A stretch of DNA of 64,000 bases from Amoebophrya sp. A120 (GCA_905178155.1 CAJINV010000004.1:6383923-6447922), one strand, 5' to 3'; counted from the stretch's first letter, positions 1-12,595 are shown. Made by a program: numbers and translations. Notes: generated by a model from the sequence alone, not told the origin.

Positions 1-158
1 TTTACACTACTTTATCATACTCTACGCTGCAATTTGGGAGTCAGTGGGTATCTCTTTTTAGAGTATGTTGGAAACATAGAGCAAGGTTATAGAGGTAATA
101 TTTGTGCTCTTGCTAACGCGAAAATGGTAAACATAAAACTTCAACAAAACAACCAGAT

Positions 159-347
159 TCACACTGTGATTTGAAAAAAAAAATGAACGTGCTCACAATT
201 CGTCCTCGTATTGGAACTTCCACTAGATTTTGCGAAGATCTTCAAGAAACTCGAGACAGTTCGAGTACTTTTTTCTTTCAGACCGTCTCTCCTGTTGAGG
301 ACATTGCGATCGTATTTTCGTGCGGCTTCATTTAGTTTTTCAAACAC
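159..347 (-). CDS. Possible exon of unknown gene
   Basis: An open frame of about 62 codons rich in Lys, Arg, Ser and Glu (for example KLNEAARKYDRNVLNRRDGL) that looks helical and hydrophilic. It has no ATG in frame and continues upstream without a clear start, so it would have to be an internal or last exon. No family is recognised. It lies outside the retroelement whose left terminus is at 591. Confidence is low; chance is a fair alternative. Confidence 0.2.
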   Translation of the reverse strand: MFEKLNEAARKYDRNVLNRRDGLKEKSTRTVSSFLKIFAKSSGSSNTRTNCEHVHFFFQITV

Positions 348-590
348 GTATTTGGATTTGCTTGTGCGTTCAAACGCTGATCCATGATTCCAAATTGACG
401 TTGATCTCAGTCATTTTCACATCATACGGAGCGCGCTCGGTGCGGAACAAACCGGAGCTATGACTAACAAACTTGGTGTCCTCCAGCTCTCGTGAATTTG
501 TGCTGCTATAATTTTTGTCACTATATCCTTATTTCCTTTGGCTTCGATTCGATTTGCTCAACTCATTTCGATTTCGTATCATCATACATT

Positions 591-740
591 TGTATCGTTA
601 CGTCAGAAGTAGTATATTGCCTGGAGCCCGCACGTCAAACTAGCCCCCAACTACAGCCGATATGCTCGTGAAGGATCGCGGGCGAAAATGTTGATCTTTT
701 GCCGGATCTTACGAGAGTCGAGAGCGCAGAGCTTTGCCAT
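591..740 (-). repeat. Split direct repeat B2 (outer 3' end of retroelement)
   Basis: About 150 bp nearly identical to 1151-1293, with a short internal duplication (gcagagc) near its inner end that accounts for the length difference. Its outer edge at 591 marks the element boundary. Confidence 0.85.
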
Positions 741-914
741 AGAGAGAAGGGGGCTAGGTGACGCCTGGGAGTGTGAGTGAAGTTGGAGTGAACTCTAACA
801 AATGATCACGAAGTTGAAATGAACAGGGCAAACCACGCACTTGTATCCCGCCCGAGGAGGCGGCGGATGAGTACGTGGGCCTGTGGCCTGGAATGAGAAG
901 GGTGAGGAGGGTGG

Positions 915-1150
915 GAAAGGAAAAACAGATCGTTCTCCGTCCGCTAGGTCTGAGAATGAGGTGAATGGAGTGAGAGTGAAGTGATGGAATGAAGCGGATC
1001 ACGTTTCGTTTAGCGTGGATGCGTGTCCATACCCCACGGAATGCAAACGAGCTGCCACGAGCGGCTTTACAGCCAATAACCTACTTCCGACTTCGCTCAC
1101 ACAAATTGGATTCCAGACGTACTACTTCGTACTACTAAGGATCCATAATC
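915..1150 (-). repeat. Split direct repeat A2
   Basis: 236 bp matching 14018-14253 with very few differences; one visible change is a/c in tttcgttt(a/c)gcg. It directly abuts B1. The 174 bp between A2 and B2 (741-914) are unique within the window. Confidence 0.88.
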
Positions 1151-1293
1151 TGTATCGTTACGTCAGAAGTAGTATATTGCCTGGAGCCCGCACGTCAAAC
1201 TAGCCCCCAACTACAGCCGATATGCTCGTGAAGGATCGCGGGCGAAAATGTTGATCTTTTGCCGGATCTTACGAGAGTCGAGAGCTTTGCCAT
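1151..1293 (-). repeat. Split direct repeat B1
   Basis: 143 bp matching B2. It abuts A2 with no spacer, as expected if the B1A2 unit preserves the joined ends of a circular intermediate. Confidence 0.88.
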
Positions 1294-1399
1294 TTTACCA
1301 CAATAGAACAGGCGGGGCGAGACGCGAGCGAGGCCGGCTATGAGAGCGCGAGCGTCTCGCAACGGGAACCAGGAATTTGTATGAAGTGTAAACTCATGC

Positions 1400-4300
1400 T
1401 CATCGGGTGACAGGTGGAAGATACAGGCTTACTTTGACACTCATTTTTTTGCATTTCGTTTTGAAATCATACACAGCACGACCGTAATCGAACTTGCACC
1501 CGCCCGCGGAGCCAGTGCCGATGTTCATCGGTATGGCGATTGTGCGGCACTTTGGTGTGAGTGACTTTTTGTTCTCTTCCTTGATGTAATTGTAGATGTT
1601 GTTCATGTTGTGACGAAACAGGGATAGACGCGCTTCTTTCCCATCATCGGTTGCGTGGCCGTCCCAAATTGTCTTGAACGAATTTGGTTCAGCAGCCGGT
1701 GGGTTTCCCTTGCGAAACATTGTGTAAATGTTGCAAACACGTCCTGAAATCTCAAATGAACCGCATGGCTTGTCTTTGGCTGGTAAATGATATTTCGAAG
1801 CGGAAGGGAAGATAGCATACAAATCCTTTGCGATGCCCTTTGCTTGGGTGATCGGGGATGTGCATGCAATGTGCAAAAACAAATCTTCGTTGCCATGACC
1901 AAACTGACCTCTTGTGGCGCCGTGTAGAAGGTCTAGCTGAAACTTGAACTTCGCGCCCTCTTTCAGCTTCGTCACCTGCGGGCGCAGGTCCAACTTCGGG
2001 AATCTTTCCTGGGACCACATGCTGATCGGGACGGAAGAGTAGATGATGTAATCGTCGTCGGCGGTCAAGTCTTGCCCGTTGGGGAGTGCGAAGCACTGCG
2101 ACCCGAACTGAAACTTGGACACCTGGTGCAGGGGTTGCAACAACTGAGCGAATTTGCCGCCGAGGCTCTGTACCACTACCGCGATTCTTGGTCTCGCGGT
2201 TTCCGGCGTCCCTCGTAGCAGCTTGTGGAGGTACTTGAGCGCTGGGAACAGCACCGTGGTGGGCGGGAGCCACCAACTGCGCTTTTCCACGAACTCGTCG
2301 TAGTTGACGAAGATTTGATCCGAGTGGTGAAACTTCTTTCCCAGTCTGGCGAAGTTGTCGGAGCTACTACTACAGAAAGCCTCTACTGATAATCCGGGCA
2401 GCCTGTTGGAGATGATGCCCCATGATCTTTTGTTGAAACGCTTTTCGGGGTTGTTGTCGTACAGGCTGCAAAGCTTGTCACGAAACCCCTCCTTGAGATC
2501 GTTGAAGTTTACTGCTTTTTTCTTGCAGAACCGCTGATCGCGCTGCTTTTTTTCGTCGGAACGCACATCGGGGCTGTCGCGTGAGTGTACGTCAGCGACT
2601 GTGTTTTCATCACCGTAGCACTTTGCCGCCACGAGTTCTATGCGCAGTTTGTCGATCATGTCGGCAATGTTGAGTGACGCAGCATGTAAATCCGGTGAGG
2701 CGCAGCTGCCTTTGTTGCACAGCCGCTTCGCGCACGGGTTGTCGGTGTAGTACAACACGAGTTTATCAGTGAAGTCGACATCACCGCACCCGCTGGCTTC
2801 GTGGATGATGAAGAACGGCGCCAGTGATTCCAGGCCGTTGATGTCGCAGTCGCGAAACTGCTCGGGCCACGTGCCCTTGTACGCGATGCCGTTGACCGTC
2901 CCGCCCCAGCCCGCCGTGGTGGCGGCATCACCGTAGACGACCACGAGGATGTCAGGGTCGATCGACCTGATGAATACATCCCCGAACTCGAGTACTTCGG
3001 CGCGCCAAAGAAACGAAGCGTGGCCATTGTAGTAAACTTTCGCGTACGGTTTTCGGGCGAGAACGTCGCGCCACCACCGCACTTCCTCGAATGAAGCCCA
3101 GCTGACTTCGATCCAGGGGTTGTGCTTCGGGTTGTTCTGCCACACCTTGTACACCCCACTGCTGTTAAGGTCGTACTGAATGGCGTGCAGTGGGCCGCGA
3201 TTCACTACGAAAGTGATGCTCTGCAGCTTGCCAGCGCATTTTGCGAGGTCTTTTGCCTTGCAGCGGTAGTTGGATTCGGGGGACTTGAGGTAGTCCATGA
3301 ATTCGCACAAGTAATCGTGGTACTTCACCCGTCGTTCCTCTTCGACGTACAGCCGCATGGTGTCGGTGTGGAGTTCGAACCCCAGCCACGGCATGTGTCG
3401 GGTTGGTTTGATGAGTTTCCCCGCGACGACATGTAGATCGAAGCCAAGATTAGACAGGAAGTAGAACTGCCGGCTCAAATCGTCCTCAGCGGCTTGGAAG
3501 GACAACGGGTCGGATGTGACTATGTTTCTTATGTCATCGACATAATCGAAACGCTTCGCCAGAATTCCCGACTGTACTCCCAGTTCCAAGGCGTGTTTGA
3601 CCATACTGCGGGGTGGAGTTTGTGAGGTGATTACAAAGATGACTTGCATGAATTTTGAAAGATGATGCGAGGTATGAATCGAGTTTGTCATGCTAACGAA
3701 AATCAAAACTGTACCGATCATTGATGCCCGGGGCAGGGCCTACGCCAAACGGAACATATAAGTGTGTTCCGATTTCGCCCGTCGTGTCGTCGCCTGTGTA
3801 GCAGCCCAACAGTCGTCGGCACGATGCGGCAATCATGTAGTGGCTGAAACAATCTTTCAGGTCGATTCCCGTGAGGTAGCAGTTGGGAGTGACGTGCTCG
3901 AGCAGCTGCCACCAGCCGCTGTAGTCCACTGGCTCGCTGTAAATGGACTGACTCACGCGCGAGACTTTGTTCGACCAGTCGGTGACTAACCGTGCTTTCG
4001 TGCCGCCCTTCTGCATGAGTACGGTGGACGGTGCCCGCGTGAGATCCGCTGGGTAGATGACTTGTTGTTTTTTGAAGTCCCAGACTAGATTCTTCTGGTC
4101 CTGCCGTAGCTCGTTGTAGTCGTACAACACCAGCTTATTCGCAGTTTTGAACCGATAGATTTCGTTCAAAAACTGTTCGCGGTTATCTTCCGCACCGGAG
4201 TAATTGTTTTGCTGCGTCGGTTGAAATTCCGTGTCGGTGAAAGTGAAAGACACGCCCGAGAACCACTCCCGGACCACATCTGGGCTTACACCCCAGCGGA

Positions 4301-4547
4301 TAGCGTTGTAGATGTTGAATGTTAAACCATCAAGCGCATGCTGGTCTTCTTGTTCGCGCCACGGGTCGGTTGGGCCGGGCTGGGACTTGAGGAACCCTGG
4401 GAGGTCCTCCGGACATGTCGGGAGGCCTGCTGCAAGGTAATCTTCAAAGGTGTACCTTGGTGCGGGTGTCAAGCCTAACCTCTTCTCATGCGCTGTGTGC
4501 TCGAGGTGCGCCGGAAGCGCCCGCGTCAGGCATGAGCGGAATGGCAT
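1400..4547 (-). CDS. Reverse transcriptase-RNase H of the YR retroelement
   Basis: Two exons (4547-3715 and 3605-1400) joined by a GT-AG intron (3606-3714) give 1012 aa. RT motifs run in order: KARLVTDWSNK, the motif A region TGIDLKDCFSHY, motif B GVGPAPGINDR completed across the splice, and the catalytic YVDD box early in exon 2, followed by WLGFE. An RNase H-like domain follows with VVVYGDAATTAGWGG, the acidic NGLESL, YYTDN and the terminal HSRD. The last 350 or so residues match nothing I recognise and could correspond to the accessory domain some DIRS elements carry after RNase H. The start ATG at 4547 lies 296 bp after the recombinase stop codon. No stop codon interrupts the joined frame, so the copy may be young. 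Confidence 0.85.
3606..3714 (-). other. GT-AG intron in the reverse transcriptase gene
   Basis: 109 nt, beginning GTACAG and ending CCGCAG. Removal joins INDR to MVKHALE, restoring RT motif B and bringing the YVDD box into frame. Without removal the first frame stops 10 codons later. Confidence 0.75.
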
Positions 4548-4843
4548 TCTGAGATCTTTTTGCTGTGAGTTTCACAAATGAAGATGAGGGATTGGCGCGG
4601 TGGGTTTTGATGGGAGTACTCGTTGTTTTTTCCCGACCTACACTCGAAACGCTCGCTGAATTGAGGTCGCTCAGATGCGGCTGTTGAAAAGACGTCACTC
4701 AGAGAAAGCGCTCGGCCGTTGACGTGGCAACAACAGAGAGAACAGGTTAAACGACGACGACGCCGGTAACTACTGTCCTCCGAGCAGTGGCATGACCACG
4801 GTGAATCGTTTTCATTTGAAAAAAGGATACGAAGAAATAATGT

Positions 4844-7119
4844 TCACTTGCGCACCGCAGATGGATTCAGTCCGAGTTTCTTTGCAACGCGAGGAAATGC
4901 GAAGAAATTGACTTCGCCCGTGTTCAACTGGTTTGCGAGTTTCGGTGCGTACTTCAGAATGTCGTTGCTAGTGAAGTATTCTTCTTGCAGACTGTTATGT
5001 AGCTGAGTAGGCTGCTTAATTTTCTCGCGAGCATCGCGGGGTAGCGCCCACACCCGCTCAAGCTGTTGTAGCGTGGTGATTGCTCTGGCGTGTTGTACTT
5101 CTTTTTCGACGAAGCTGTCCACGATTTTGTGGAGCTGCAACGGTTCGATGGGAGCATATCTCTGATCGAGCATGTCCGCATTTCTCCAGCCACCCTGGAG
5201 ATATGCTATTTTCCCGATAGCATCATGCTGTCGATAGAAAGTGGCGCCGCCGTGACGCAGCGACACTGAACCTTCGAAATTAGCTTTCCGGTGATTCACG
5301 AAGGCGCTTTTCGTGTCCAGTCGCACGCGGTCCTTCCCAAGCCTCTCGCCGCGGGTCGGGATTCTGTTCAAGCCGATGGTCACGAAGAACGGATGACTTT
5401 CGGCGTACGCGGTCGATTTGTGATGCAGAATGAGCGCCGTACTGAATTTCGTCCACTTCTGTATGAGCGACGCCATGCTCTTCGGCACGACGCAAAAACT
5501 ACCCCGACCGTACTTGTCGTTTTTTGCGAACCTGAACAAAATGATAGTGGTATTGTGAATTTCAGTGCGCAGTACGATGAGGATGCGTTATGAATTTTTG
5601 CATGATAAATGACAAAGTTGCACCTGATGTGGAAGGTTGGTATCCCGTCTTTCATAGAGAAGTCGTTCCGGTTGAACTGGCGGAGTTCGTCGTTTCTTCT
5701 CACGCCGAAATAACCGACGCAAATGATGACGGCTACTTGCAACTTGATCGCCGCTGCAAGAAAGTTGCGTTTGTCAAAATGCTGATGACAGATCCACTTG
5801 GGGTTGTCCCAATTGTCGACTTCCCCCGCGAATGCAGCGTCGAACTCCTTCTGCAGGTTTCTGATGATTACTGAAATCTCGAAGAAATCCGGGATCACCT
5901 TCTTTGCTGCGACAGCGTGATAAGCGTTCAGCTTCAATCCCCGCCATGCGCGATAGAAAAATTTTGATTTGTCAGAACAACTGTACGACGACAAGTGCGG
6001 GCGGCTACTGTTGAAAATGTTTATCGCTGCGGATAACGTGAGGCACGCGCCCCATCGCACTTTGCCGTCCGTTTCTTTGATGGCCGGGCTGTTTTCTTCT
6101 TTCTTCATGATTTTGGTGAAAGCGCAGAAGAAGGTGATGCACTCCATCTCGTTCTGCACCGGCCACAACACGCGACCAACGAAGTCGCAAATTAGTGGTA
6201 CGTAGCGGCTCAGCGCCTGCTGATATGATTTCGCGGTTGACGCTGCGATTGACGAGTTGTTCACCATGACCAACTCTTCTGCTAGCTCATCGCGCACCTT
6301 GTTGTCCACTGGTAGCGAGTCGAAGAAGTCGGAGGCAGCGGGAAATAGTACCAAATCTAGGGATGATGAATCACCTGAGTATTTGTCCCATTTGTCTGCC
6401 TTTCGGTGAAGTTTAATTTGGTTGGCGGTCGACAGGGATGAATTCCCGAGAATTTCCTGCACCGTTTTTTGAATGTCGTCTGTGTCGGAGTTCTCCGCGG
6501 ACGAATGAAATTCCGATCCGACGGCACTGTCAGAAGTGAAGCCGTCGTCGCTTCCATCGCTGTGGTCGCTGAGAGCGATGACACCACGACTGACGTACTC
6601 GTCCACGTCGACGAGATCGTCGCCATCATCGTGAGCCTCCTCGTCATGCGCTGCGTCGCGGCGGTAGTGCATGATTTCAATTTGCGAGCGGACCGCTTGC
6701 CTTTCTTCGAGTTGCTTCTTGTTCAGCTCGACGAGAGCGGAGTCAAGAGCGGCCTCCAGAATCTCGTCGTCGGACGTTCGTGCAAACGAAGATGAAGAGG
6801 ACTGCGCGCCTGCTTCGCGCTTGGACTTCTTTGCGGCTGGTGAGGCAGCAGCGGCTTTCTTCCTAGCATCTGCTTTGCCCTTCAGGTAGGCTTCCCTCGC
6901 GACCGCCTCGACGTCTACGAACGGTTGTTGTTGCTTTGGCTCCTCTGCCGCACTGCTTTGGTTCAAGAAATCGAACATGTCACTCTGAACCGGCTGCTTC
7001 GCGGTTTGTGAAGCGACAGCAGCGGCCAGCTTTGCGTCTGAGCGCTGCGCCGCTGGTAGATCCTGACGGAGTCGATCCTTCAACTCCGGCCTGCGGAAGA
7101 ACATGCTAGGATCGAACAT
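4844..7119 (-). CDS. Tyrosine recombinase (YR) of the retroelement
   Basis: Exons 7119-5624 and 5531-4844 give 727 aa. The N-terminal 300 residues are acidic and Ser-rich with a Lys-rich stretch. The C-terminal half is a tyrosine recombinase: GYFGVRRNDELRQ holds the first catalytic Arg; SVSLRHGGATFYRQ the second Arg block; LQGGW the conserved position before the nucleophile; and LDQRYAPI the likely catalytic Tyr. The intron (5532-5623) splits the domain between IPTFHI and RFAKNDK and must be removed to bring the two Arg boxes into one frame. The chosen ATG overlaps the stop codon of the upstream ORF by 14 nt. In YR retroelements this enzyme integrates the DNA copy by site-specific recombination, so no target duplication is expected. 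Confidence 0.85.
5532..5623 (-). other. GT-AG intron in the recombinase gene
   Basis: 92 nt, GTGCAACTTTG to TTGTTCAG. Removal yields HIRFAKNDKYG and joins the two halves of the recombinase domain. Confidence 0.8.
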
Positions 7120-8153
7120 CTCTCTTCGATCGTTTTGATGATGGTTCGGACTGCTCGCTGTTAGTTTCGCGAATTCGTCGCTGTTCAGCCAGGTTGCATA
7201 CAGCCCGGTGGACCACTTGTAGCTGATCGGCCTGAGAGAGGGTGGGGAGTCCGTTGCACTGGTTGTTTCCCCCGGTGGTGCCCAGTACGATGGTGGCGGG
7301 ATTGCCGAGGACGGGGTCTCTTGGTCCCAGCAGCTGTGGCGCAGCACCAGCAGTGCTGCTGCTAGCTGAGCTTGACGAAGCACCCGCACTTTGTCTTGCG
7401 CTGCGTGAAGATGATGAAGCAGCTGACGATGACGCAGAATTTAATGATGATGAGTTTGTGATTATGAGGTCGTGTGTGAAGTGTAGTTGATTCACTTCCT
7501 GCAACGAATTCGCAGTCGATTCCACGAGTGCGATGTTGGCGGCCTGTCGCAGCGGGGCTGCAGCTTCCGCTGCCGCGTGCGCACGCCGCTGCTCTTCTTC
7601 CGCCCGCTGTAACACGCGAGCTTCGAAGGCCTCTGCGTCGCGGCGAATCCGATCGAGATCTGGCCCTACAACGACACTGGGCGAAAAGCTGGAAGTTGTT
7701 TTTGCGAGCTGGATACTTTCTGCTCGCGCTCGGTGTTGTAGTCGCGATTATTCCTGACGAGGTACTCGCGATAAACACCGTTGCGGAGATACCACCTCTC
7801 GACTCTGAGTGTGCCCCGGAGTGCGTTGAGCTTGGCGATGCTCCGCACTTCGTATCGCGATGTCGAAGGAGTTTCACCCGTGCCGCCGCTGGCGTCGTAC
7901 GTGCCGGCTACCAAGGATTTGGCTACTTGGAAGCTGCCGCAGCTGACTAATTTTTGTTGTCCGGGCAGCACTCTGTCCACACTGTGACGCCGCGCTCAGC
8001 GGCAGACGAGCCGGTGTCTGGCTGTATTGTGACACTAGCAACGGTGGCTTCTCTGCATGGGGTATAATTGAAAACAGCCTTCACGAAATCGTAAGTTTTG
8101 CTTGATAGCTTATGCTTTCTTTCGCTCAAGAATTGCTCCACATTCTCGCTCAT
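7106..8153 (-). CDS. Retroelement ORF upstream of YR, exon structure unresolved
   Basis: An ATG at 8153 opens a frame beginning MSENVEQFLSERKHKL. A second open frame (about 7977-7666) contains RVERWYLRNGVYREYLVRN. A third (about 7670-7106) is Ala/Glu- then Ser-rich and ends in a basic SKRSKRDVRS. They lie in different frames, so introns must join them, but I could not choose splice sites with confidence. The last stop codon overlaps the recombinase ATG, so reinitiation, frameshifting or splicing may link them. The basic tail suggests nucleic-acid binding or nuclear entry. No domain is recognised. Confidence 0.4.
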
Positions 8154-8701
8154 TTTGCATTTTGCTATGGCAAGAATAGGAGCGGAAACACGACGACCAG
8201 TGCGTACGAGACACGTTTGTACGAATGAAAAAGAAACATGACAACGAATGAAAATGAAAACATGAAGACGGCAGAACATCCGGATGAAATGACGGCACGA
8301 CGCGTTCAAGAAACTGACAAAAGTTTCAAGGCGCGAAGGTACTAAAGTGATGCTTTCCGAGGCGTTTTAAAATGGGACGCACTGTGCATTTCTTTCTTCA
8401 AAGACAGTGTTAAAGTAAATTGCTATTTTTGTCGACTAAGAAACTGCTCATGCATTTCATCGTCGACCGTGCGACGTGAAATCGAGACGCAGCTTGCAGC
8501 TGCGAAACACGTGTTCACTCAAATCTGTGATGCTGTACAGCTGGGTAAAATGAAGGCGAGGCTTGTTATTGAGCTGTTGTAAATTTTTTCTGTAATCTCT
8601 GATAATAATCCCTTGACTTTAGTGCAAGTTTTTTGATTCAGATGATGAAGCCAAATGAAGCTTATTGTCTGAAAATGTCATAAGATTTCGTGTAAATTTG
8701 T

Positions 8702-11700
8702 TTACGTGCGGGGCCGCTTGTTGGTGCGGTAGTTTGAGTCTTTGAACTCACACTGCTCGCGCCAGTGGTATTGTCCTGAACGACCACGCTCCTTACAAAT
8801 TTCACACTCCACAACACGTTCATTCTTCGCGGCGATACAGTGACTGTAACCACTTTGATGCGTAGCGTATCCTCTGCCAGCTAAAAAACAGCTCTTACAC
8901 TTGTTCGCTCCCCCCGCAAGCCATTTGCTGGTCGCTTTTTCGTCTTTGTTGTAGCACTGCTGCAGCGCTGCTTGCGCAGCCTGGGCATCTTGTTTTAAGA
9001 TTGCCGTGGTGAGGATCGAATCGATTTCCTTGTTCGTGTGGCGGTCCACACCGACGTACGACGGAGCCTGTGCGGCGCCACCTTGGTGGCCACCCTTTCC
9101 GCCCTGGTGCGTGTTCGCGATGCCGCCACCGCCGCCTCCACCCTTGTTCTTGCTACCTGAGGGCGGTTGCAATGACAAGACTTTGCGGCGCAAGGCGAGA
9201 TGTATCAGAATGAAGAGCGTGTTTTGCATGACAAACATGACGGCGCGTTTCGCCTGAAAATATGAATTTGTGACGCAAGCAAGAATGAAAGTGATTCGAA
9301 GGTGGTTGATAGTGATACCCTTGTTGGTCTTTTCGCCATGCGAAGACGCGCCGCCGCTGCCGGAATTGGCGGTCTTGTTGGGTTTGTCGTTCTTGTTTTC
9401 GTGGAACACCATGGATTTTAACTGCCTGGCTGTGGCGATATTGCTCGCCGCGCACATGAGATAGCGCGGGGCAAACTCTAAATTCCAGAGCGCACGCTTG
9501 GCCGGAGTTATGGTGCCCCTGAATTTCACCTCCTTACAAAAACTCCTGTATTGTGAGGCGAAATGAATTTGAGTGAAGAACTTTTATGCGAAATGAAATG
9601 AAATGAGAATCATGAGTACGCATTACAAATTGCATAACTTATCAACCAGAAAACTACCTGATTGTCGAGTAGCAGGCGAAGCTGATGTTTGCCGGTAAGG
9701 TGATCATGGTGGTCTTCCCGTGGAGTTTTTCGGATTTGGGTGCAGCCATATTATGGCACTCTAATAAGTACTCAATGGCAAATTTAAATTTTGCCGCGAG
9801 CAAACTGCACGCTTCGTCCTCCCCGTAGCACAAAATGACTTTGTCCAGGTAGTCCTTGCAGGTCTGCAGCGAGCCACCGTTGGTCGGCAAAATCAGACTC
9901 TACAACAATTTTTGCATGAAGATTTTCATGTTGAATTCCCGATGAAATTTGACATGCACCTCGAAAAAATTGATAGCAGACATCCTGACGATTACCGAAA
10001 TGGAGGTAAGCAAATGCTGTACCTTCCATTTGTAATGGGTATTCGCTTTCCGTTGCAAGTCCGAGATCGCGATGCGGGTCGACGCGGACACCGTACCCGA
10101 CGCTTCGACCTGCGCCGCCGCGAGCACCGTCTGTGGGTCCATCCGGGTGGTGTGATCGGTGTTTTCAAAATTCGGCCGCTTCAAAACCTGAAACAAGGGT
10201 TGAAAACGACGAATGGATAAATGAGGTGAGTTTGTGATGTGTGTGAACATGCATCAGTGATGAAAGTGAAAATGAAGGGCACAGCTTTACCTTCAATCCC
10301 GCCACTAGTTCTTTGGGGTCGAGCGCGGACAGTTTGGCGCACCACTTCACTTCGGACACGATCAACGGGATCACGCTTGCATCACCGCTGCTTTCCGCCA
10401 AATTCTTTTTGACTACCCCCGCGAGGTCCTGGGCGTCCTGAACGTTACACACCGCGCAAATGTTCTGGGTCTCGTCGAGGCTGTGGTGAAGTTTTACACG
10501 TGTTTGAAACTTGTGATGCGTATTTCCGTGGTGCAAAAATGAAAAGCACTGTCATGGTGTGGGGTGAAAATGACATGATTTTAATCGGAGTACATGTTGA
10601 ATTTTGACATCCAGGACGAAAAGGCTCCCACTCCGCTTTTCTTCACGCAGTCGTAGCAGGCCGCCGCGGTGCACCCTTGGCGCCGCAGGCAGCAGAACTG
10701 AATGCCCTTCTCCGGTTTTTCGGTCCGGCAAAAAGCGCATGGGTAGTCGGCCAACCGCGTGTTGGCTGCGGCGGGACCCCCTACTGCGGCTGCCATCTTG
10801 TCTACTTCCGGGTAATCGATACCAAGCAGATCGAAGAACTCTTTACAAATGCGTTGGTGATTGTGCAGCTCTAAAACGAAATGGATGTGGTGTAAGATGA
10901 TTTCGAGTTTGTCTTCCAGATAGTGCAACAACCAAATACTGATGTGGTCACGCGAGAACTGGCCGATCGGATTGATCAGCAGGTCGATGAATGGATTGCG
11001 GTCCGAGTGCTGGTGGAAGAAAGCAAGCGACTCAGGCGTGATATAGCGACTGTGGTACGGATTATTGGTTTCTTGAACATCAGTGCTCACCCACACAATT
11101 TCTTCTACTTCTTCTTCTCCAATGCTGTTTATTGTAGAATCCGTATCGCTAACCACAGTGACATCAAAGTTTTTCTTAACCCAAGACATGTTGAAGCACA
11201 ACTTCAGATAATTGGTCGCTGTTAGAATCGAATTTTTTTCGTACTGAAATGATTGCTTTTTCCTTTTCAAAACTGCTCCTTCGAATTGAAATGAGTACGG
11301 AGCTGAAGTGTTCTAATGGTGAATGGAGAGTGACAACCGTCTAGCAGTTTCAGTTCAACGCCACGCGTGGCGCAGTCGCGATCACTGCTTGCGTCTGCGG
11401 CATTCCGTCGATTGTGTGGCCGATCAAGGTGGTCCACCCTGTCGGCAGTCCCAGACCGATGGCCGTGACATCGGTCATGCTCCGCACGAAGAACTTGAAA
11501 CTCGCGCACGGGGGCATGAGGATCACGTTGAACTCCATCAACATGTGCCGCATCCGCAAATTCGCCGGGGCTCCTTGCAGCGTGTGTTGGATGAACCCAT
11601 CCAACTGCTCGCTCATGAGATTGAACGCTTCGATGCGGATGTGCGGCTCCACGCGGGAGCGCACGAACTGCTCGCAGACGTCCCCGATATTCACCAACGT

Positions 11701-12041
11701 GGCCGCTCCGAACACTAAAGCGCTGCACACCTGGCGTGAGTTGGTGTTTGGTACATGCTTGAAGTGTTGAGCTGTGTGAATATTTGACCATGCATGAATC
11801 TTTTTTGAAAATGATAAGAAAACGAGACCTTGAAATCCATCTGATTGGTAATTCCCGACAAAGTTTTGATTTTTTGCAGCAGCAGCAACTCGCTCGAAGT
11901 GCACTTCGTATCATACTCCAAAACTGCATAGCGCAAACCCGCGGGTAACTCGGGCATGATGACCTCGTTTTCCTTCGGGCAGCGCGGGCAGCGTGCGGGG
12001 GCCGTTGTAACGCCACGCACAGCCACCGAGTTTTCAGTCAT
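8702..12041 (-). CDS. Gag-like zinc-finger protein of the YR retroelement (seven exons)
   Basis: Exons 12041-11829, 11730-11365, 11243-10594, 10480-10291, 10187-10023, 9899-9658 and 9545-8702, separated by six GT-AG introns of 98-123 nt, all joining in phase (2670 nt, 889 aa). The last exon may hold one more intron near 9150-9320. The N-terminus has a CPRC pair, the middle a Cys-rich cluster (CAFC, CCLRRQGC, CYDC), then a Gly-rich hinge. The C-terminus has two knuckle-like fingers of pattern C-x2-C-x9-H-x(4-6)-C, starting CKSC and CEIC. Position upstream of YR and RT, size, and C-terminal zinc fingers suggest Gag, although no known Gag domain is recognised. The ATG starts 2 nt after the stop codon of the preceding ORF. 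Confidence 0.55.
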
Positions 12042-12043
12042 TT

Positions 12044-12418
12044 TTACTTGTGTTCGCCTTCGAAAATTTTCTTGTGATCTTTGCACGAAGACGCGGAAGC
12101 TGAGCTAGAAGAAGAAGAGGGTGCCTGCTTGTCGCGCAATTTTTTGATCTTGTTCAACTCTTTGACATGATTCAACCAGCAGGGCAGTGTGCTCACACAC
12201 TCCTTCCTCGGGTACGCGGACAAAAAGCAGTTCTTGCACGGAGTCTCGTGCTTTTTGAAGAACTCTTCGCGCGCTTTTTTCTTCTCCAGCGTGTCTTTGT
12301 CGGACGCATTGATAGCATTAAGAAGGAGAGAAGCTCTGTTGTCGACATCGGAAATGTGACACAGGCGGCCCAGCATGTTGGCCATTTCTTTATCAACTTT
12401 CTCGCTTTGTTGTGACAT
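12044..12418 (-). CDS. Small zinc-finger protein of the retroelement
   Basis: 124 aa, ATG at 12418 in the context ATCAAAATG, preceded by a likely 3' splice site (TTTCAG), so an intron in the leader is probable. It is Lys-rich and carries CKNC...C...C with spacing C-x2-C-x9-C-x5-C, close to the fingers at the end of the Gag-like protein; this hints at a paralogous nucleic-acid-binding unit. A Ser-rich linker precedes a Lys-rich tail. Its TAA is followed after 2 nt by the ATG of the Gag-like gene. Confidence 0.5.
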   Translation of the reverse strand: MSQQSEKVDKEMANMLGRLCHISDVDNRASLLLNAINASDKDTLEKKKAREEFFKKHETPCKNCFLSAYPRKECVSTLPCWLNHVKELNKIKKLRDKQAPSSSSSSASASSCKDHKKIFEGEHK

Positions 12419-12595
12419 TTTGATCTGAAACTGCAGGTGAAAGTGAGTAGGTAGTCTAAAGAATTGCTAAGCTGATAGGCGAGCAATAAATTTAGAACGC
12501 ATAATGATAGTGAAGTGAAAACCATGAAAGAAATGATAATTGTAGATTGAAGATCATGAGCACTTTGGCGCTAGCGAATGAAAGCACCCGACGCC

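Noticed and set aside
5291-6205. Plus-strand frames opposite the recombinase
   Set aside because: Antisense to conserved recombinase motifs on the minus strand; no family resemblance of their own.
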